64,000 bases of DNA from Sphingomonadales bacterium. Its GTDB lineage: Bacteria > Pseudomonadota > Alphaproteobacteria > Sphingomonadales > Sphingomonadaceae. Position 1 is the stretch's first letter, and every line of letters starts with the position of its first letter. The position numbers and the translations under genes are program-made. The notes under the pieces are model-generated. The model had not been told where the DNA came from. It worked only from the letters and a program-made list of their open reading frames with translations, and searched no databases. Below, in pieces: positions 45,224-54,053 of the stretch. Where the stretch lies: positions 248,001 to 312,000 of the forward strand of contig JADJAC010000011.1 of the NCBI GenBank assembly GCA_016704425.1. The letters run 5' to 3'.

Positions 45224-46627
45224 TCACGTGTTTTCGACCTCGGAGAGCCAATTTGACGGCTCTATACATATGTTTTTTCCATACACGCGCCGGTTCGATG
45301 TGGTCATTTCGACCAATCTGCGCTTTTCAGCCGGCTCTGCCAATTGGTGGCTCAAACAAAGGGTTTTTGCCAGTTCGATGAGCGTGCGCATGTGCGCTGC
45401 CTTGGCGGCACGATTTCCGATTTTTTGGTGCTCTTCGTCCAAGGCTTCCTCTTCGAGAGCAAGCCGCTGGCGCCGGTCGGCATAGGCGTCGCGATCGATC
45501 AGCCGATCGACCAGGGCATCGGTGAGACGGTCTATGCGATCCTGGATTGCGGCCTTGCGAAGCTGCCAGGCCTTTTCCTGGTCGGAACTGTTGGTCTGCG
45601 CGACCCAGGTCTCGATCCGTGCAAGAAAGTCAGCAGCATCGGCATGGCCCAATTGCGACTGCGCCAGGCACGTATCGATGGCCGCTGCCAGGGCTTCTTC
45701 CCGCACGGTCATGGTGGGGCAATGCTTGACGGCGCAACGATAATAGACATGGGATTTCTGGAGCTCAGGGACCATTGGGCCGTGACAATGGCCACAACGA
45801 AACAGGCCGCGATAAATATGATCGTGGCGCGTCACTTTCGGTCCGGACTTGCCCGACTTGATCGCCTGCACCCGTTCGAACAGGTTCGCCGAAATCAAGC
45901 GTTCGTGCACGCCCCGATACGACATACCGGTACGCTTGATGCGGATGATGCCGGTGTAGAAGGGATTGTTGAGCAGGGTTTCAATGCCGCACAGCGTCAG
46001 CGTGCCGCCTTCCCGGTTGGTGAGCCCCTTGCGGTTCAGCTCAGCAAGCAAAGTGCGCAGCGAGTGACGGCGGCTGGCGTAGAGTTCGAAGGCGAGCTTC
46101 ACCAGGGGGGCCCGGCGCGGATCGAGTGTCTTTGCCTTCCCGCCGCCATTGTCGAGGTAACCGATGGGTGCTCGAAAGGGGTATAAACCCTGCTTCAACC
46201 GCCCCGTTATCCCCTTGATGCATTCCTCGCGCAAGTTGCGGATATAATCGGCAGCGATGACGGCCTGAATGTCAGCCGTCAGGCGACCACCGCGCGAACG
46301 AAAGTCGAGGCTTTCGGTCACGAAATGGATGTCGATCCCGGCATCGGCCAGTTCGCCGATCTGGACCCAATCGGCTGGATTACGGGCCGAACGGTCAACC
46401 TTGTGGATGACGAGACCATGGGCCTTGCCGCGATGCAGGTCTCTGACCATTTGATTGAACAGTGGCCTCCCCCGCTTGGCGGCAGTTTCCTTTTCCTCGA
46501 ACCACTGTGTTATCTCGATATTGTTGCGACTCGCAAAGGCCAGAATGGCTTCCCGCTGGGCTTCCAATGATACGCCGTCACCTTGTTTGACGGTCGAGAC
46601 ACGTACATATCCAAAGCACCGTTTCAT
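45224..46627 (-). CDS. Large serine recombinase next to the cassette array
   Basis: This 467-aa protein has a resolvase domain with the nucleophile Ser in CFGYVRVSTVKQGDGVSLEA, a Recombinase domain (GLYPFRAPIGYLDNGGGKAK), and a zinc ribbon (FRCGHCHGPMVPELQKSHVY, then YRCAVKHCP) followed by a coiled coil. This is a complete large serine recombinase. Its 3' end abuts the last site of the 65-bp array, the usual place for an attachment site. It is therefore the best candidate for the enzyme that inserts the cassettes. Its start overlaps a 49-aa ORF. Confidence 0.87.
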   Translation of the reverse strand: MKRCFGYVRVSTVKQGDGVSLEAQREAILAFASRNNIEITQWFEEKETAAKRGRPLFNQMVRDLHRGKAHGLVIHKVDRSARNPADWVQIGELADAGIDIHFVTESLDFRSRGGRLTADIQAVIAADYIRNLREECIKGITGRLKQGLYPFRAPIGYLDNGGGKAKTLDPRRAPLVKLAFELYASRRHSLRTLLAELNRKGLTNREGGTLTLCGIETLLNNPFYTGIIRIKRTGMSYRGVHERLISANLFERVQAIKSGKSGPKVTRHDHIYRGLFRCGHCHGPMVPELQKSHVYYRCAVKHCPTMTVREEALAAAIDTCLAQSQLGHADAADFLARIETWVAQTNSSDQEKAWQLRKAAIQDRIDRLTDALVDRLIDRDAYADRRQRLALEEEALDEEHQKIGNRAAKAAHMRTLIELAKTLCLSHQLAEPAEKRRLVEMTTSNRRVYGKNICIEPSNWLSEVENT

Positions 46628-46773
46628 GGTTCATTTTCGGTGGACTCCGAATCTATCATATCTGATGGATCTGTCGAATCTGGTGTCCACGGCCAGGTGC
46701 CTTCGCGCGTCATGCGCTCATACATGTCCTTGCAAAGATCGAAGAAGGCTTCGAGTTGTCGTGAAGGTTCCAT
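46624..46773 (-). CDS. 49-aa ORF coupled to the serine recombinase
   Basis: Read from ATG 46773 it gives MEPSRQLEAFFDLCKDMYER, MTREGTWPWTPDSTDPSDMI and a short acidic tail. The TGA overlaps the recombinase ATG (ATGA), a sign of a real translated partner. It may be a directionality factor or regulator; no family is recognised. Confidence 0.55.
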   Translation of the reverse strand: MEPSRQLEAFFDLCKDMYERMTREGTWPWTPDSTDPSDMIDSESTENEP

Positions 46774-46826
46774 GGCGTCATTATATTGGGCCGTCGCATC
46801 GCTCCTAGACGCCCCGTTATGGGCTG

Positions 46827-47990
46827 TCAGATAGCGAGCGGCCAGGTGCGGGCGGTAAAGGCCCGTGTCTTCTTTCCATCGACCATCAGCTGCAGCAAGG
46901 CATGATGATTGGGTAATCGGAGCAGGCCTTGCGCGTCGGGTTCATCGAGCTGGCGAGCGATGATTGGTGCGTCGTTTGCCCCGACCCGGAAGCTCATGAT
47001 CGTACCGGCATTGCCGAGGACCGCATCGAACACGGCGCTTTCAACCTGGGATACATGCTGGTGCGCCAGGGTCAGGCCGAGGCCATATTTGCGGGCCTCG
47101 GGCAGGAGGTTGGCGAAGGCCTGGGTGGTGAACGAAGGGAATTCGTCGACGTAGAGAATGAACGGGCGGCGGGTCTGCTCCGGGCTGTCATGCCGCGAGA
47201 ACGCCGCATGCATGACCATCGCCGTGATCAGCCCGCCAAGGACATTGGCCATGTCGGTGCCGAGGCGGCCCTTGGCCAGGTTGACGATCACGATCTCGCC
47301 TTGGTCCATGATGCGCCGGAACCGCAATGGTTGTTCGGGTTCGCAGATGGCGGCGCGGACGACAGGGTGCGCGAGGAAGGCGCCGAGCTTGTTGGCGATC
47401 GGAGCAACGCCATCGATCGCGTTCACATAGTTCATGCTCGGGAACTCGCTTGTCCAAAAGGCGCGGACCTGTTCATCGCGGATGCCGGCAACCACGGCTT
47501 TGCGGAACTCCTTGTCCACATAGAGACGCACAATATCGCGCAGGTCTGCCTGCGGCTGATCGAGCAACGCCAAGACCGCATAGCGCAGGAGATGCTCCAT
47601 GCGCGCCCCCCAGGCATCGGCCCATTGCTTTTTCAATGTATCGATGAGTCCTGAGGTCACGAGCGGGCGGAGCGAAAGCGGCACCCGGGTCAATGGATTA
47701 TAGCCATAGCGGCAGGCCGGATCGGCCACGTCCCAATAGTGATGCGGGACAGCGAGGCGCGCCGACAGCATGGCGGCCAGGTCGCCATGGGGGTCGATCA
47801 GGCAGAAGCCGATCCCTGCTGTTGCGTCCTGGAGCGCCAGATTGGCCAGCAGGGTCGACTTGCCGGTGCCGCTCTGGCCGATCAGGTATAAATGGGAAAG
47901 CCGATCCTTCAGCTTTATGCCAAAAGGTCGACCACGATATTGGTGGTCTGCCAGGCCAAGGTTGAAGACTGTGTCGGATTTTTCCTGCAT
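46827..47990 (-). CDS. TraD/VirD4-like conjugation ATPase
   Basis: This protein of about 387 aa starts at ATG 47990 (the open frame extends upstream but is not conserved in character). It has a Walker A (LYLIGQSGTGKSTLLANLAL), Walker B region (GIGFCLIDPHGDLAAML), a second acidic strand (FILYVDEFPSFTTQAFANLL) and the TraM-recognition-like end (GLGLTLAHQHVSQVE). This is a HerA/TraD-type ATPase and could be the coupling protein that feeds DNA to the T4SS, though it is shorter than VirD4 and shows no membrane helices. Confidence 0.75.
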   Translation of the reverse strand: MQEKSDTVFNLGLADHQYRGRPFGIKLKDRLSHLYLIGQSGTGKSTLLANLALQDATAGIGFCLIDPHGDLAAMLSARLAVPHHYWDVADPACRYGYNPLTRVPLSLRPLVTSGLIDTLKKQWADAWGARMEHLLRYAVLALLDQPQADLRDIVRLYVDKEFRKAVVAGIRDEQVRAFWTSEFPSMNYVNAIDGVAPIANKLGAFLAHPVVRAAICEPEQPLRFRRIMDQGEIVIVNLAKGRLGTDMANVLGGLITAMVMHAAFSRHDSPEQTRRPFILYVDEFPSFTTQAFANLLPEARKYGLGLTLAHQHVSQVESAVFDAVLGNAGTIMSFRVGANDAPIIARQLDEPDAQGLLRLPNHHALLQLMVDGKKTRAFTARTWPLAI

Positions 47991-48146
47991 CCGATCATTG
48001 TCATAGTGCTGCCTTGCTGTGGCGAGACTGTCGGAAGGGTCGGGCTGCCATATTCGCGGCCATTCAACCGGGCGCAGCGCTGGAATGGCGAAGCAGCGAG
48101 CGGATCGAAACACTGCATTTACCCTTTTCTGGGTAAATGTCAGCCC

Positions 48147-48521
48147 ATGAGCTTCAAGAAGCCGTTTCGCGCAGCGCCTGTGCGCCTGGGACTTTACCAC
48201 CGGGCCCTGGAACGTCGGCGGCAGATCATGAGTGTGGTGAAGATCTTCGCCGTGGCGATCTTTGGCGGCGCGACCCTGGGCGGCGGGATGGCACTCTACC
48301 AGCGTGGCAGCTTTTCTCCGGTAACTGCTTATGCGCATCAATTTGCAGTGTCGCGAGGGTTTGCGCGACAGCATGAGCCGCAACCAGGCGACTATTGGCC
48401 GGGGTGCGATGCCGCCCGGGCGGCAGGCGTGGCGCCGCTCTACCTGGGCGAGCCTGGTTATCGTCCGCAAATGGACGGCGACAATGACGGGATCGCCTGC
48501 GAGCCCTATCGCGGGCGGTAG
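48147..48521 (+). CDS. Membrane-anchored Excalibur calcium-binding protein
   Basis: This 124-aa protein starts at ATG 48147. A membrane helix is at about residues 28-46 (SVVKIFAVAIFGGATLGGG). The C-terminal 40 residues are an Excalibur domain: YWPGCDAARAAGVAPLYLGE and the calcium loop DGDNDGIACE. Such domains occur at the ends of secreted nucleases and envelope proteins; alone they have no assigned role. It is convergent with the DUF5623 gene. Confidence 0.75.
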   Translation: MSFKKPFRAAPVRLGLYHRALERRRQIMSVVKIFAVAIFGGATLGGGMALYQRGSFSPVTAYAHQFAVSRGFARQHEPQPGDYWPGCDAARAAGVAPLYLGEPGYRPQMDGDNDGIACEPYRGR

Positions 48522-48539
48522 GGCTCGCAAGCTGATCAG

Positions 48540-49352
48540 TCAGAACGGTTTCGCGAAGCGATCCCAGTCTTTCTCCAGGATTGCGCCCGGATAAGCGTCG
48601 AGCGTCCGTGCGAGCGATGCAATCCACTCGGCATCCGCCAACTTGCCGATCAAGAAGAGCCGTGTGCCGCCGACCTCGCTTGGATTGTGCAGGCCTTTCC
48701 AATCAAGGAACAGGGCCACCTGGCCGAACTTGTCGGACCAGAGCTGACGCTCATCAGCCCGATATTCAGCCGAGTCCGTATAGGGTTCGTCGGTGATGAG
48801 GTATCGCTTGGTTGCAGGATCATACCAGACGGCGGTATGATCGCAGCCGGGAATGCGGTTGTCATAAATATTGTGCGGCCATTTGCCATGGCTTGCCGAC
48901 GGCCTTAGGCCAGTTGCGTCCATGAATCTCAGGGTGTTCGCGAGGCGCCGGACATTCCAGCGCGCCTGATCGGCATCGTCCCAATGATATTGGTCAGCAA
49001 TATGGTCGGCACCCGTGATTGTCGAGCCGCCGAGGCGGCCCGTCAGTTGGTGCGACTTAACCAGTTGGGTAAGCGGCTTTGATGTTGGAAGGTAAAGCCG
49101 CTCCGTGCCAAGTGTGTTGGCGGCGCGATTACGCCAATGCGCCGAGACCTGCACCAGGTGGGGCAGCCTTTGTGAAATCTGGCCGTGCCTTCTCGCAGTG
49201 CAATGAAGTGCATGCGCATAGTTCGCGAACTTGCCCCGCTGCGCTGCCTGATCGAGCGCTTCGTGGTGAGGAATCGCAAGCTCTGCCTTCAAGGATTTTG
49301 CGAGCTTCTTGATGCCGGGAATCGACATAGGTGTGATATTGGGATTCAACAT
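48540..49352 (-). CDS. DUF5623-type protein
   Basis: This 270-aa protein starts at ATG 49352 with AGGAG upstream. The N-terminal segment (SIPGIKKLAKSLKAELAIPH, HEALDQAAQRGKFANYAHAL) matches a helical module common in island proteins; the remaining part (WNVRRLANTLRFMDATGLRP, CDHTAVWYDPATKRYLITDE) fits DUF5623. Function unknown. About 410 bp upstream is mostly non-coding except for a possible small ORF. Confidence 0.68.
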   Translation of the reverse strand: MLNPNITPMSIPGIKKLAKSLKAELAIPHHEALDQAAQRGKFANYAHALHCTARRHGQISQRLPHLVQVSAHWRNRAANTLGTERLYLPTSKPLTQLVKSHQLTGRLGGSTITGADHIADQYHWDDADQARWNVRRLANTLRFMDATGLRPSASHGKWPHNIYDNRIPGCDHTAVWYDPATKRYLITDEPYTDSAEYRADERQLWSDKFGQVALFLDWKGLHNPSEVGGTRLFLIGKLADAEWIASLARTLDAYPGAILEKDWDRFAKPF

Positions 49353-49428
49353 ATCATTTCTCCTGCCCTGCTGAAACGTCGCCCGCCAACCGCTCCCAGA
49401 GTCAGAAAATGACACGGAGTCCTTGAAC

Positions 49429-49590
49429 TTATGCAGCACTGATTAACAGCTTAGCGCGCGGCGGGCGGCAGGCTTCTGCAATAGCCTTGAAGCCAAGATA
49501 GGCATTCGCCCACTGAAGACAATGGGCAATGCGCCCGGTGCGACGAGTTGAGTCTGCACTGCTTTGAAGCGCCGCGATAAAGTTCGACAC
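49429..49590 (-). CDS. Possible small ORF or gene remnant
   Basis: A 53-codon frame from GTG 49590 gives VSNFIAALQSSADSTRRTGR, IAHCLQWANAYLGFKAIAEA, CRPPRAKLLISAA. The frame stays open upstream for about 20 further codons (including HCIWCGPYWAARAKP) without a good start. The regular amphipathic pattern looks like real protein. No ribosome site is seen, so a decayed gene is as likely as a functional one. Confidence 0.3.
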   Translation of the reverse strand: MSNFIAALQSSADSTRRTGRIAHCLQWANAYLGFKAIAEACRPPRAKLLISAA

Positions 49591-49761
49591 TGGTTTCGCA
49601 CGCGCCGCCCAATACGGGCCACACCATATGCAGTGGTCTATCCCGGCTCTGGCTGCGCGCTATACTGGTTGGCAGAGAAGTTCTTTCATTCCCTCTCATC
49701 GCCTTTCGGCGGGTGCGCCTGAAAATTGCTTCGGGCGGCCACCCCACGAAAGGAGATGCGT

Positions 49762-50109
49762 ATGGAAACGCAAGGAAGGGCGGACCCGCAAGCGCGCATC
49801 CGCCAGTTGAACGACCAGTTCCGCAAGCTCGGGATCGGCAATGGTTCGACGATGATTACCCCCGGGATCATGGAGAAGGGCCATGTGTTCATGATGGCAG
49901 CACTCCTGGCCGTCAGGACCTTCAACGATTTCACCAACGGCAACGATCCTTATGGCGAGCATGATTTCGGGGCATTTACGATGGGTGGCGAGCGCCTGTT
50001 CTTCAAGCTCGACTACTACGATCATTCACTCCAGGCCCATTCGCCCAATGCCGCCGATGCAGCCGTCACTCACCGCGTGCTGACCATCATGCTAGCCAGC
50101 GAATATTGA
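49762..50109 (+). CDS. DUF3768 protein
   Basis: This 115-aa protein starts at ATG 49762 with AAAGGAG upstream. The sequence IRQLNDQFRKLGIGNGSTMI, AVRTFNDFTNGNDPYGEHDF, GERLFFKLDYYDHSL and ADAAVTHRVLTIMLASEY matches DUF3768, a small family typical of alphaproteobacterial plasmids. Function unknown. A strong terminator follows at once. Confidence 0.88.
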   Translation: METQGRADPQARIRQLNDQFRKLGIGNGSTMITPGIMEKGHVFMMAALLAVRTFNDFTNGNDPYGEHDFGAFTMGGERLFFKLDYYDHSLQAHSPNAADAAVTHRVLTIMLASEY

Positions 50110-50114
50110 ACCTG

Positions 50115-50142
50115 ATCCGCCTCGGCAACGAGGCGGATTTTT
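50115..50142 (+). terminator. Rho-independent terminator of the DUF3768 gene
   Basis: A perfect 10-bp stem ATCCGCCTCG / CGAGGCGGAT with loop GCAA is followed by TTTTC. It starts 5 bp after the DUF3768 stop codon. Confidence 0.85.
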
Positions 50143-50296
50143 CTTGTGGCTGCAAAGCGAAAGGCGGTGGCTGACGATTGATCGGGCTGCACCAGTGAAT
50201 ATTGATATCGCATATGCCGGTGGGTCTAGCATCGACCGGCCCTGACCGGCTATCCTGTGCATCAGACACCATGACCTCGCAGGGGGCATGTCGGGG

Positions 50297-50365
50297 CGGG
50301 TGGCATGGCGGATTGCCGGATAAAGGTTTCACCTTTTCCGGCGACAGACCCGGCCATGCCACCCG
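50297..50365. other. Nested hairpin in a 390-bp non-coding stretch
   Basis: Outer arms CGGGTGGCATGGC (50297-50309) and GCCATGCCACCCG (50353-50365) enclose an inner near-perfect pair GCCGGATAAAGG (50315-50326) and CCTTTTCCGGC (50332-50342). The fold could be a structured RNA or an origin-type site. The rest of 50110-50499 holds only the terminator above and GC-rich sequence. Confidence 0.45.
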
Positions 50366-50499
50366 GTGCCGGACTTGGGTGCCGGTCCCGGGGGCTGGGG
50401 GGCTTTAGGGCGAAGGGGCAACGGCGCACATTGTGCCTCCGTGCGGCGAGACGGTCTGCCGGATAGACTGGTTGCATTAGTCCTAAATGTTTCAATCCC

Positions 50500-50850
50500 A
50501 TGTATAGAGACTTCGGGCTCGACCTGCGCCTTGCCCGGCGCAGTGCGGGCTATATCCAGAGCGATGTTGCGCATCTGCTGGGCGTCGAGCAATGGCTCAT
50601 CTCGGAGCTGGAGCGTGGACGGCGGCTGCCGAACCTTGAGCAGATGACGGGCCTTTCGCTTGTCTTTGGCCGCGCGTTCGAAAACCTGTTTGCCGGGCTG
50701 ATGTCTGCGTCGCGGTCGACGCTGCTGCAACGGCTCGACACGATGCCCGCCGGTGTGCGCGACTATGTGGAGACGCGCAACCGCAAGGCTTCGCTCCAGC
50801 GGTTGAGGACAAGGTTACTGGCTGATCCAGGCGAACATGGCGGAACTTAA
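50500..50850 (+). CDS. XRE-type helix-turn-helix protein
   Basis: This 116-aa protein starts at ATG 50500. The helix-turn-helix is at residues 8-55: LRLARRSAGYIQSDVAHLLG, then EQWLISELERGRRLPNLEQM. The C-terminal part is basic and helical. It overlaps the next gene by 14 bp, so it probably regulates or cooperates with it. No ribosome site is evident, so the start is not certain. Confidence 0.72.
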   Translation: MYRDFGLDLRLARRSAGYIQSDVAHLLGVEQWLISELERGRRLPNLEQMTGLSLVFGRAFENLFAGLMSASRSTLLQRLDTMPAGVRDYVETRNRKASLQRLRTRLLADPGEHGGT

Positions 50851-51307
50851 AACACTGTCGTTTGCCGCAGCCTCAGGCCGGGTGGGCATGGTGCTGCTGA
50901 TCGGCGACCGGCTGGTGGACTGGCGCATGTCGCGAAAGGCGAGCACATCGCCTGGTGCGGCAGCCGTCTATGCCACAAGGCTGATCGAGGATTTGAGGCC
51001 GGACGTGGTCGTGACCGAGGCCCCTGGAGTGGCGAACTGCAAGGGCGAGCACAGCAAAGCCATTGTCGCCGCCATCGCGAGTGTTGCGCGCGAACGGCCA
51101 TTGCTCGACATATCGACGCCGCGCGTCCAGCGCCATGCCGACAAATATGCCGAAGCCGCCGCTCTTGCCGAACGCTGGCCCGACATTGCGGCATGGAAGC
51201 CAAAGAAGCGCCGGTTCTTCGACACCGAACCGCGCAGCACAATAATGTTCGAAGCACTGGCGCTGGCCCAAGCGGTGTTGGTCAGCAGCGACAGTCGAGG
51301 CGCATGA
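50837..51307 (+). CDS. Hypothetical RNase H-like protein coupled to XRE gene
   Basis: This 156-aa protein alternates strands and helices: TLSFAAASGRVGMVLLIGDR, LRPDVVVTEAPGVANCKGEH with an acidic residue after a strand, then AIVAAIASVARERPLLDIST and a basic patch. The pattern suggests a RuvC/RNase H-like fold, with Glu in VVVTEAPG as a possible metal ligand. I do not recognise a named family. Convergent with the large ParB-like gene. Confidence 0.5.
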   Translation: MAELKTLSFAAASGRVGMVLLIGDRLVDWRMSRKASTSPGAAAVYATRLIEDLRPDVVVTEAPGVANCKGEHSKAIVAAIASVARERPLLDISTPRVQRHADKYAEAAALAERWPDIAAWKPKKRRFFDTEPRSTIMFEALALAQAVLVSSDSRGA

Positions 51308-51345
51308 AAAAGCGAGCGGCAATGGCTTGCCGCTCGCTTTGTCGT

Positions 51346-53172
51346 TCAGGCGTCCACAAACACGGTATCGTCCACCGCTTCTGCTTCGCCGCCCTCTTCG
51401 GGCAGGTCATCATCTGCCGCTTGCGCGGTATCCGCGTCAAATCGTTCCTCGGCTTCGGCCTCCGCCAGCCACTGGACGCGGTTGGCAGCGGCGACCGTTG
51501 GCACCCCGCCACGCGTCGTATAGGCTGACGGCGGGAAGGCCATCCAGCGTGGCACCCAGCGTTCGCATTTGGTGCGGCCATTGGCACCGGTCAGACAATC
51601 GCCAATGATGCTCTTGATCGCCTTGCCCTTGTCGCCCGCATGGGCCTTGGCAACACCGTCGTCTGCCACCTCTCCAAGAATGGCACTCAACACCTCGCGG
51701 TCGCGGATGAGCGCGGAGAAGGCCTCGTCGGCGTTCCAGTGATCCGCCATGTCGACATGCAAGTGAACCCCAAGCGTTTCGATCAAGTCGGAACCCCTAG
51801 CAAGGCTCTCGGCCATGACCATCGCCAGCACTCCCAAGACCGTCTCGTCGGGCAAATCGAGCAAGTGCTGGACCAAGGCACCAATCCCTGAACGCGGTTC
51901 ATGGTCCATGACGATCCATGATGCATCCTTGTTGAACCGAAGTGCCTCAAGAACAGCGCGGCGGCACTCGTCGAACGCCAATGTGGCCGGGTTTGCGGCA
52001 ACACTGGCTGTTACCGTTTCGCTCCGCGACCGCTGCTCCTGCGGCTTGACCCGCCACAGCGGCGAGCCGCAGATGGCATGAGCCACCATGACACGGAGTG
52101 CCACGCCCGGTTGGGCGGCAAGGGCCAGACGGACAGCGGCATGGCGGTGCAGATCAACATAGTCCTGCAACGCCGAGGTCAGTTCGGGACGGACAGGCTT
52201 GGCAATCATCGCTGCCCCGCATTCGGCCAGTTCGCGGCTCCGTGCTTCCTTGCGGGTGAGATAGCCTTCATGGAAACTGACCTCGCCGTTGCGGTGGATA
52301 TCGATATAGACCCGCCCACCCTTCTTTTTGGCCACATGCTCATGCTCCCATGTCGCGAAATGCTCCTGCTCTGAAACAATCATGACCTCGCGCCAGCCCT
52401 CTGCCAGATAGCAATTTTTCCGCGCTTCGATCTCGGCCTGCTGTGCGACCCAGAAACACTCGGCGTCGGCGAAGTATCGATCCTCACCGAACAGGTCGGA
52501 CACGATCTGGCCTTCATAGGCTGATAGATCGAACAGAGCGACCGACACGCTGATCGAGGCACCGCCGAACAGCCATGCCTTCAGCTGGCTCCCGCGCGGG
52601 ACATGAGCCTGTGGATCGTCGAACAGGTCCAGCCATGCTTTCTGCTGCGCCTTGCTGGCCAAGGTCAGATGCTTGGCGGTGGTCGCATCGATATCTTCGG
52701 CGCGGAAGGCTTCGCGGATACGTGGCAGGAGATTGCCAAGCGCCAAGATGCGCTTCACCTGCACCTCGCCAAGCGCGAAGGTGGCGGCAATGTCCTCGAC
52801 GCTGCGACCCTTCTTCACCAGCCGGACAAAGCTCTCCCACTGCGTCACCTGATCGGGGTCTTGGCGCAGCAAATTCTCGATCATCGAGAGTTCGAGCGCA
52901 TCGGCGTCATCGCCCGCATCGGCAATCACGCACGGCAACATGACCCCTTCCTTGCCTTCGTTCGCAACTGCAAGGGCGGCAAAATAGCGCCTGCGTCCCG
53001 CCTCGATTTCAAGCGGGCCATCCTCTACGCAGCCTCGGGCAATCACCGGCACAATCACGCCGCGTGTCCTGACCGATGACAATATGTCCCCTATCTCGGG
53101 TGCCTTCCTGCCATAGCGCATATTGGTCCGCGCAATCGTAAACCGCTCTATCGGGAAATATCCAAACTCCAT
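51346..53172 (-). CDS. Large ParB-like protein (608 aa)
   Basis: It starts at ATG 53172 with AAGGAGTG upstream. Residues 1-200 are a ParB fold: YFPIERFTIARTNMRYGRKA, LEIEAGRRRYFAAL as the CTP/DNA motif, LSMIENLLRQDPDQVTQWES, and a helix-turn-helix (SVEDIAATFALGEVQVKRIL). The long C-terminal region (residues 250-590) is typical of ParB-like proteins on sphingomonad elements and has no assigned role; it ends very acidic. The 600 bp upstream (53173-53775) hold GC-rich inverted repeats such as TGGCAAGTGC with its complement, then an AT-rich stretch before the RHS genes, and no supported gene. Confidence 0.82.
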   Translation of the reverse strand: MEFGYFPIERFTIARTNMRYGRKAPEIGDILSSVRTRGVIVPVIARGCVEDGPLEIEAGRRRYFAALAVANEGKEGVMLPCVIADAGDDADALELSMIENLLRQDPDQVTQWESFVRLVKKGRSVEDIAATFALGEVQVKRILALGNLLPRIREAFRAEDIDATTAKHLTLASKAQQKAWLDLFDDPQAHVPRGSQLKAWLFGGASISVSVALFDLSAYEGQIVSDLFGEDRYFADAECFWVAQQAEIEARKNCYLAEGWREVMIVSEQEHFATWEHEHVAKKKGGRVYIDIHRNGEVSFHEGYLTRKEARSRELAECGAAMIAKPVRPELTSALQDYVDLHRHAAVRLALAAQPGVALRVMVAHAICGSPLWRVKPQEQRSRSETVTASVAANPATLAFDECRRAVLEALRFNKDASWIVMDHEPRSGIGALVQHLLDLPDETVLGVLAMVMAESLARGSDLIETLGVHLHVDMADHWNADEAFSALIRDREVLSAILGEVADDGVAKAHAGDKGKAIKSIIGDCLTGANGRTKCERWVPRWMAFPPSAYTTRGGVPTVAAANRVQWLAEAEAEERFDADTAQAADDDLPEEGGEAEAVDDTVFVDA

Positions 53173-53775
53173 TGTCTTCACTCCTTGGTTGCATGGCCCC
53201 GGCTCCATCGCGGACGGATGAGGCTACGAGGCCGAACCACTCTCCGATCCAAAACCACCAGCACCCGGCGCAAAGCGGGGTGGGCGGCAAGGAACGACCG
53301 AAAAGGGGTGGCAAGTGCTGGACGCACCCGAAGGGCTGGAACGCAGTGGAAGACTCCAACGGAGTTGCGCGCCGGCACTTGCCAGCCCTAGCCGGGCGTG
53401 CCGACCACACCGGTTTTGCCGGGTCAAAATACAACGCCGCCGCGCGTCAGCGCGGTGTCACGCAAGCAAGGCGGAGCCGCGCACACATCTCCAGTATGTA
53501 AAACTGATGCAAGTTGCCTGTCCACAACGCCAAGATGTAGCGCAGTCGAGTCTCAAAAATTGAACCACCAAGAGAATGAGTTACGCCCAAAAGCCGCAAA
53601 TGATAGTGATTTGTAGTATTTCAGATGTTGCAAGTGACGAAGAATGATGAATATAATGTGAGGTAAATAGATCCGGAATCGAATGTATTTAGAGCTTGCC
53701 AACTGACGAAAAGCAATGTTGTTTTCACCCTTGAACAAACGAGTCCGCCTTTGCGAATCGCTATTGGGGGTAGGA

Positions 53776-54000
53776 ATGCAAAAATCAGTCGTAACTATCA
53801 GCCTCTTGCTTGCCTCCGTGTCGTTTCCGGCCCTGGCAGCCGAGACCATTGCCTACAAATATGACGCAAAGGGTCGCCTGATCGAAGTCAAACGAACGGG
53901 CACAGTGAACAACAATGTCACCTCGACTTACCAGCATGACAAGGCAAACAACCGCAAGAACCTTGCGGTTACTGGTTCCCCTAACCCGCCACCACCCTAA
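53776..54000 (+). CDS. Small exported RHS-repeat protein
   Basis: This 74-aa protein starts at ATG 53776 with GGGGTAGGA upstream. It has a signal peptide (MQKSVVTISLLLASVSFPAL, cut after AA) and one YD-type repeat (IAYKYDAKGRLIEVKRTG) ending with a polyproline tail. Small companions like this precede RHS genes in sphingomonads, in my recollection. It is probably transcribed with the RHS gene 54 bp downstream. Confidence 0.68.
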   Translation: MQKSVVTISLLLASVSFPALAAETIAYKYDAKGRLIEVKRTGTVNNNVTSTYQHDKANNRKNLAVTGSPNPPPP

Positions 54001-54053
54001 GCTCGAGCCGACAAGGATTGCCAATAGTTGAGCATTTTGGGGTGGGGTAGGAA

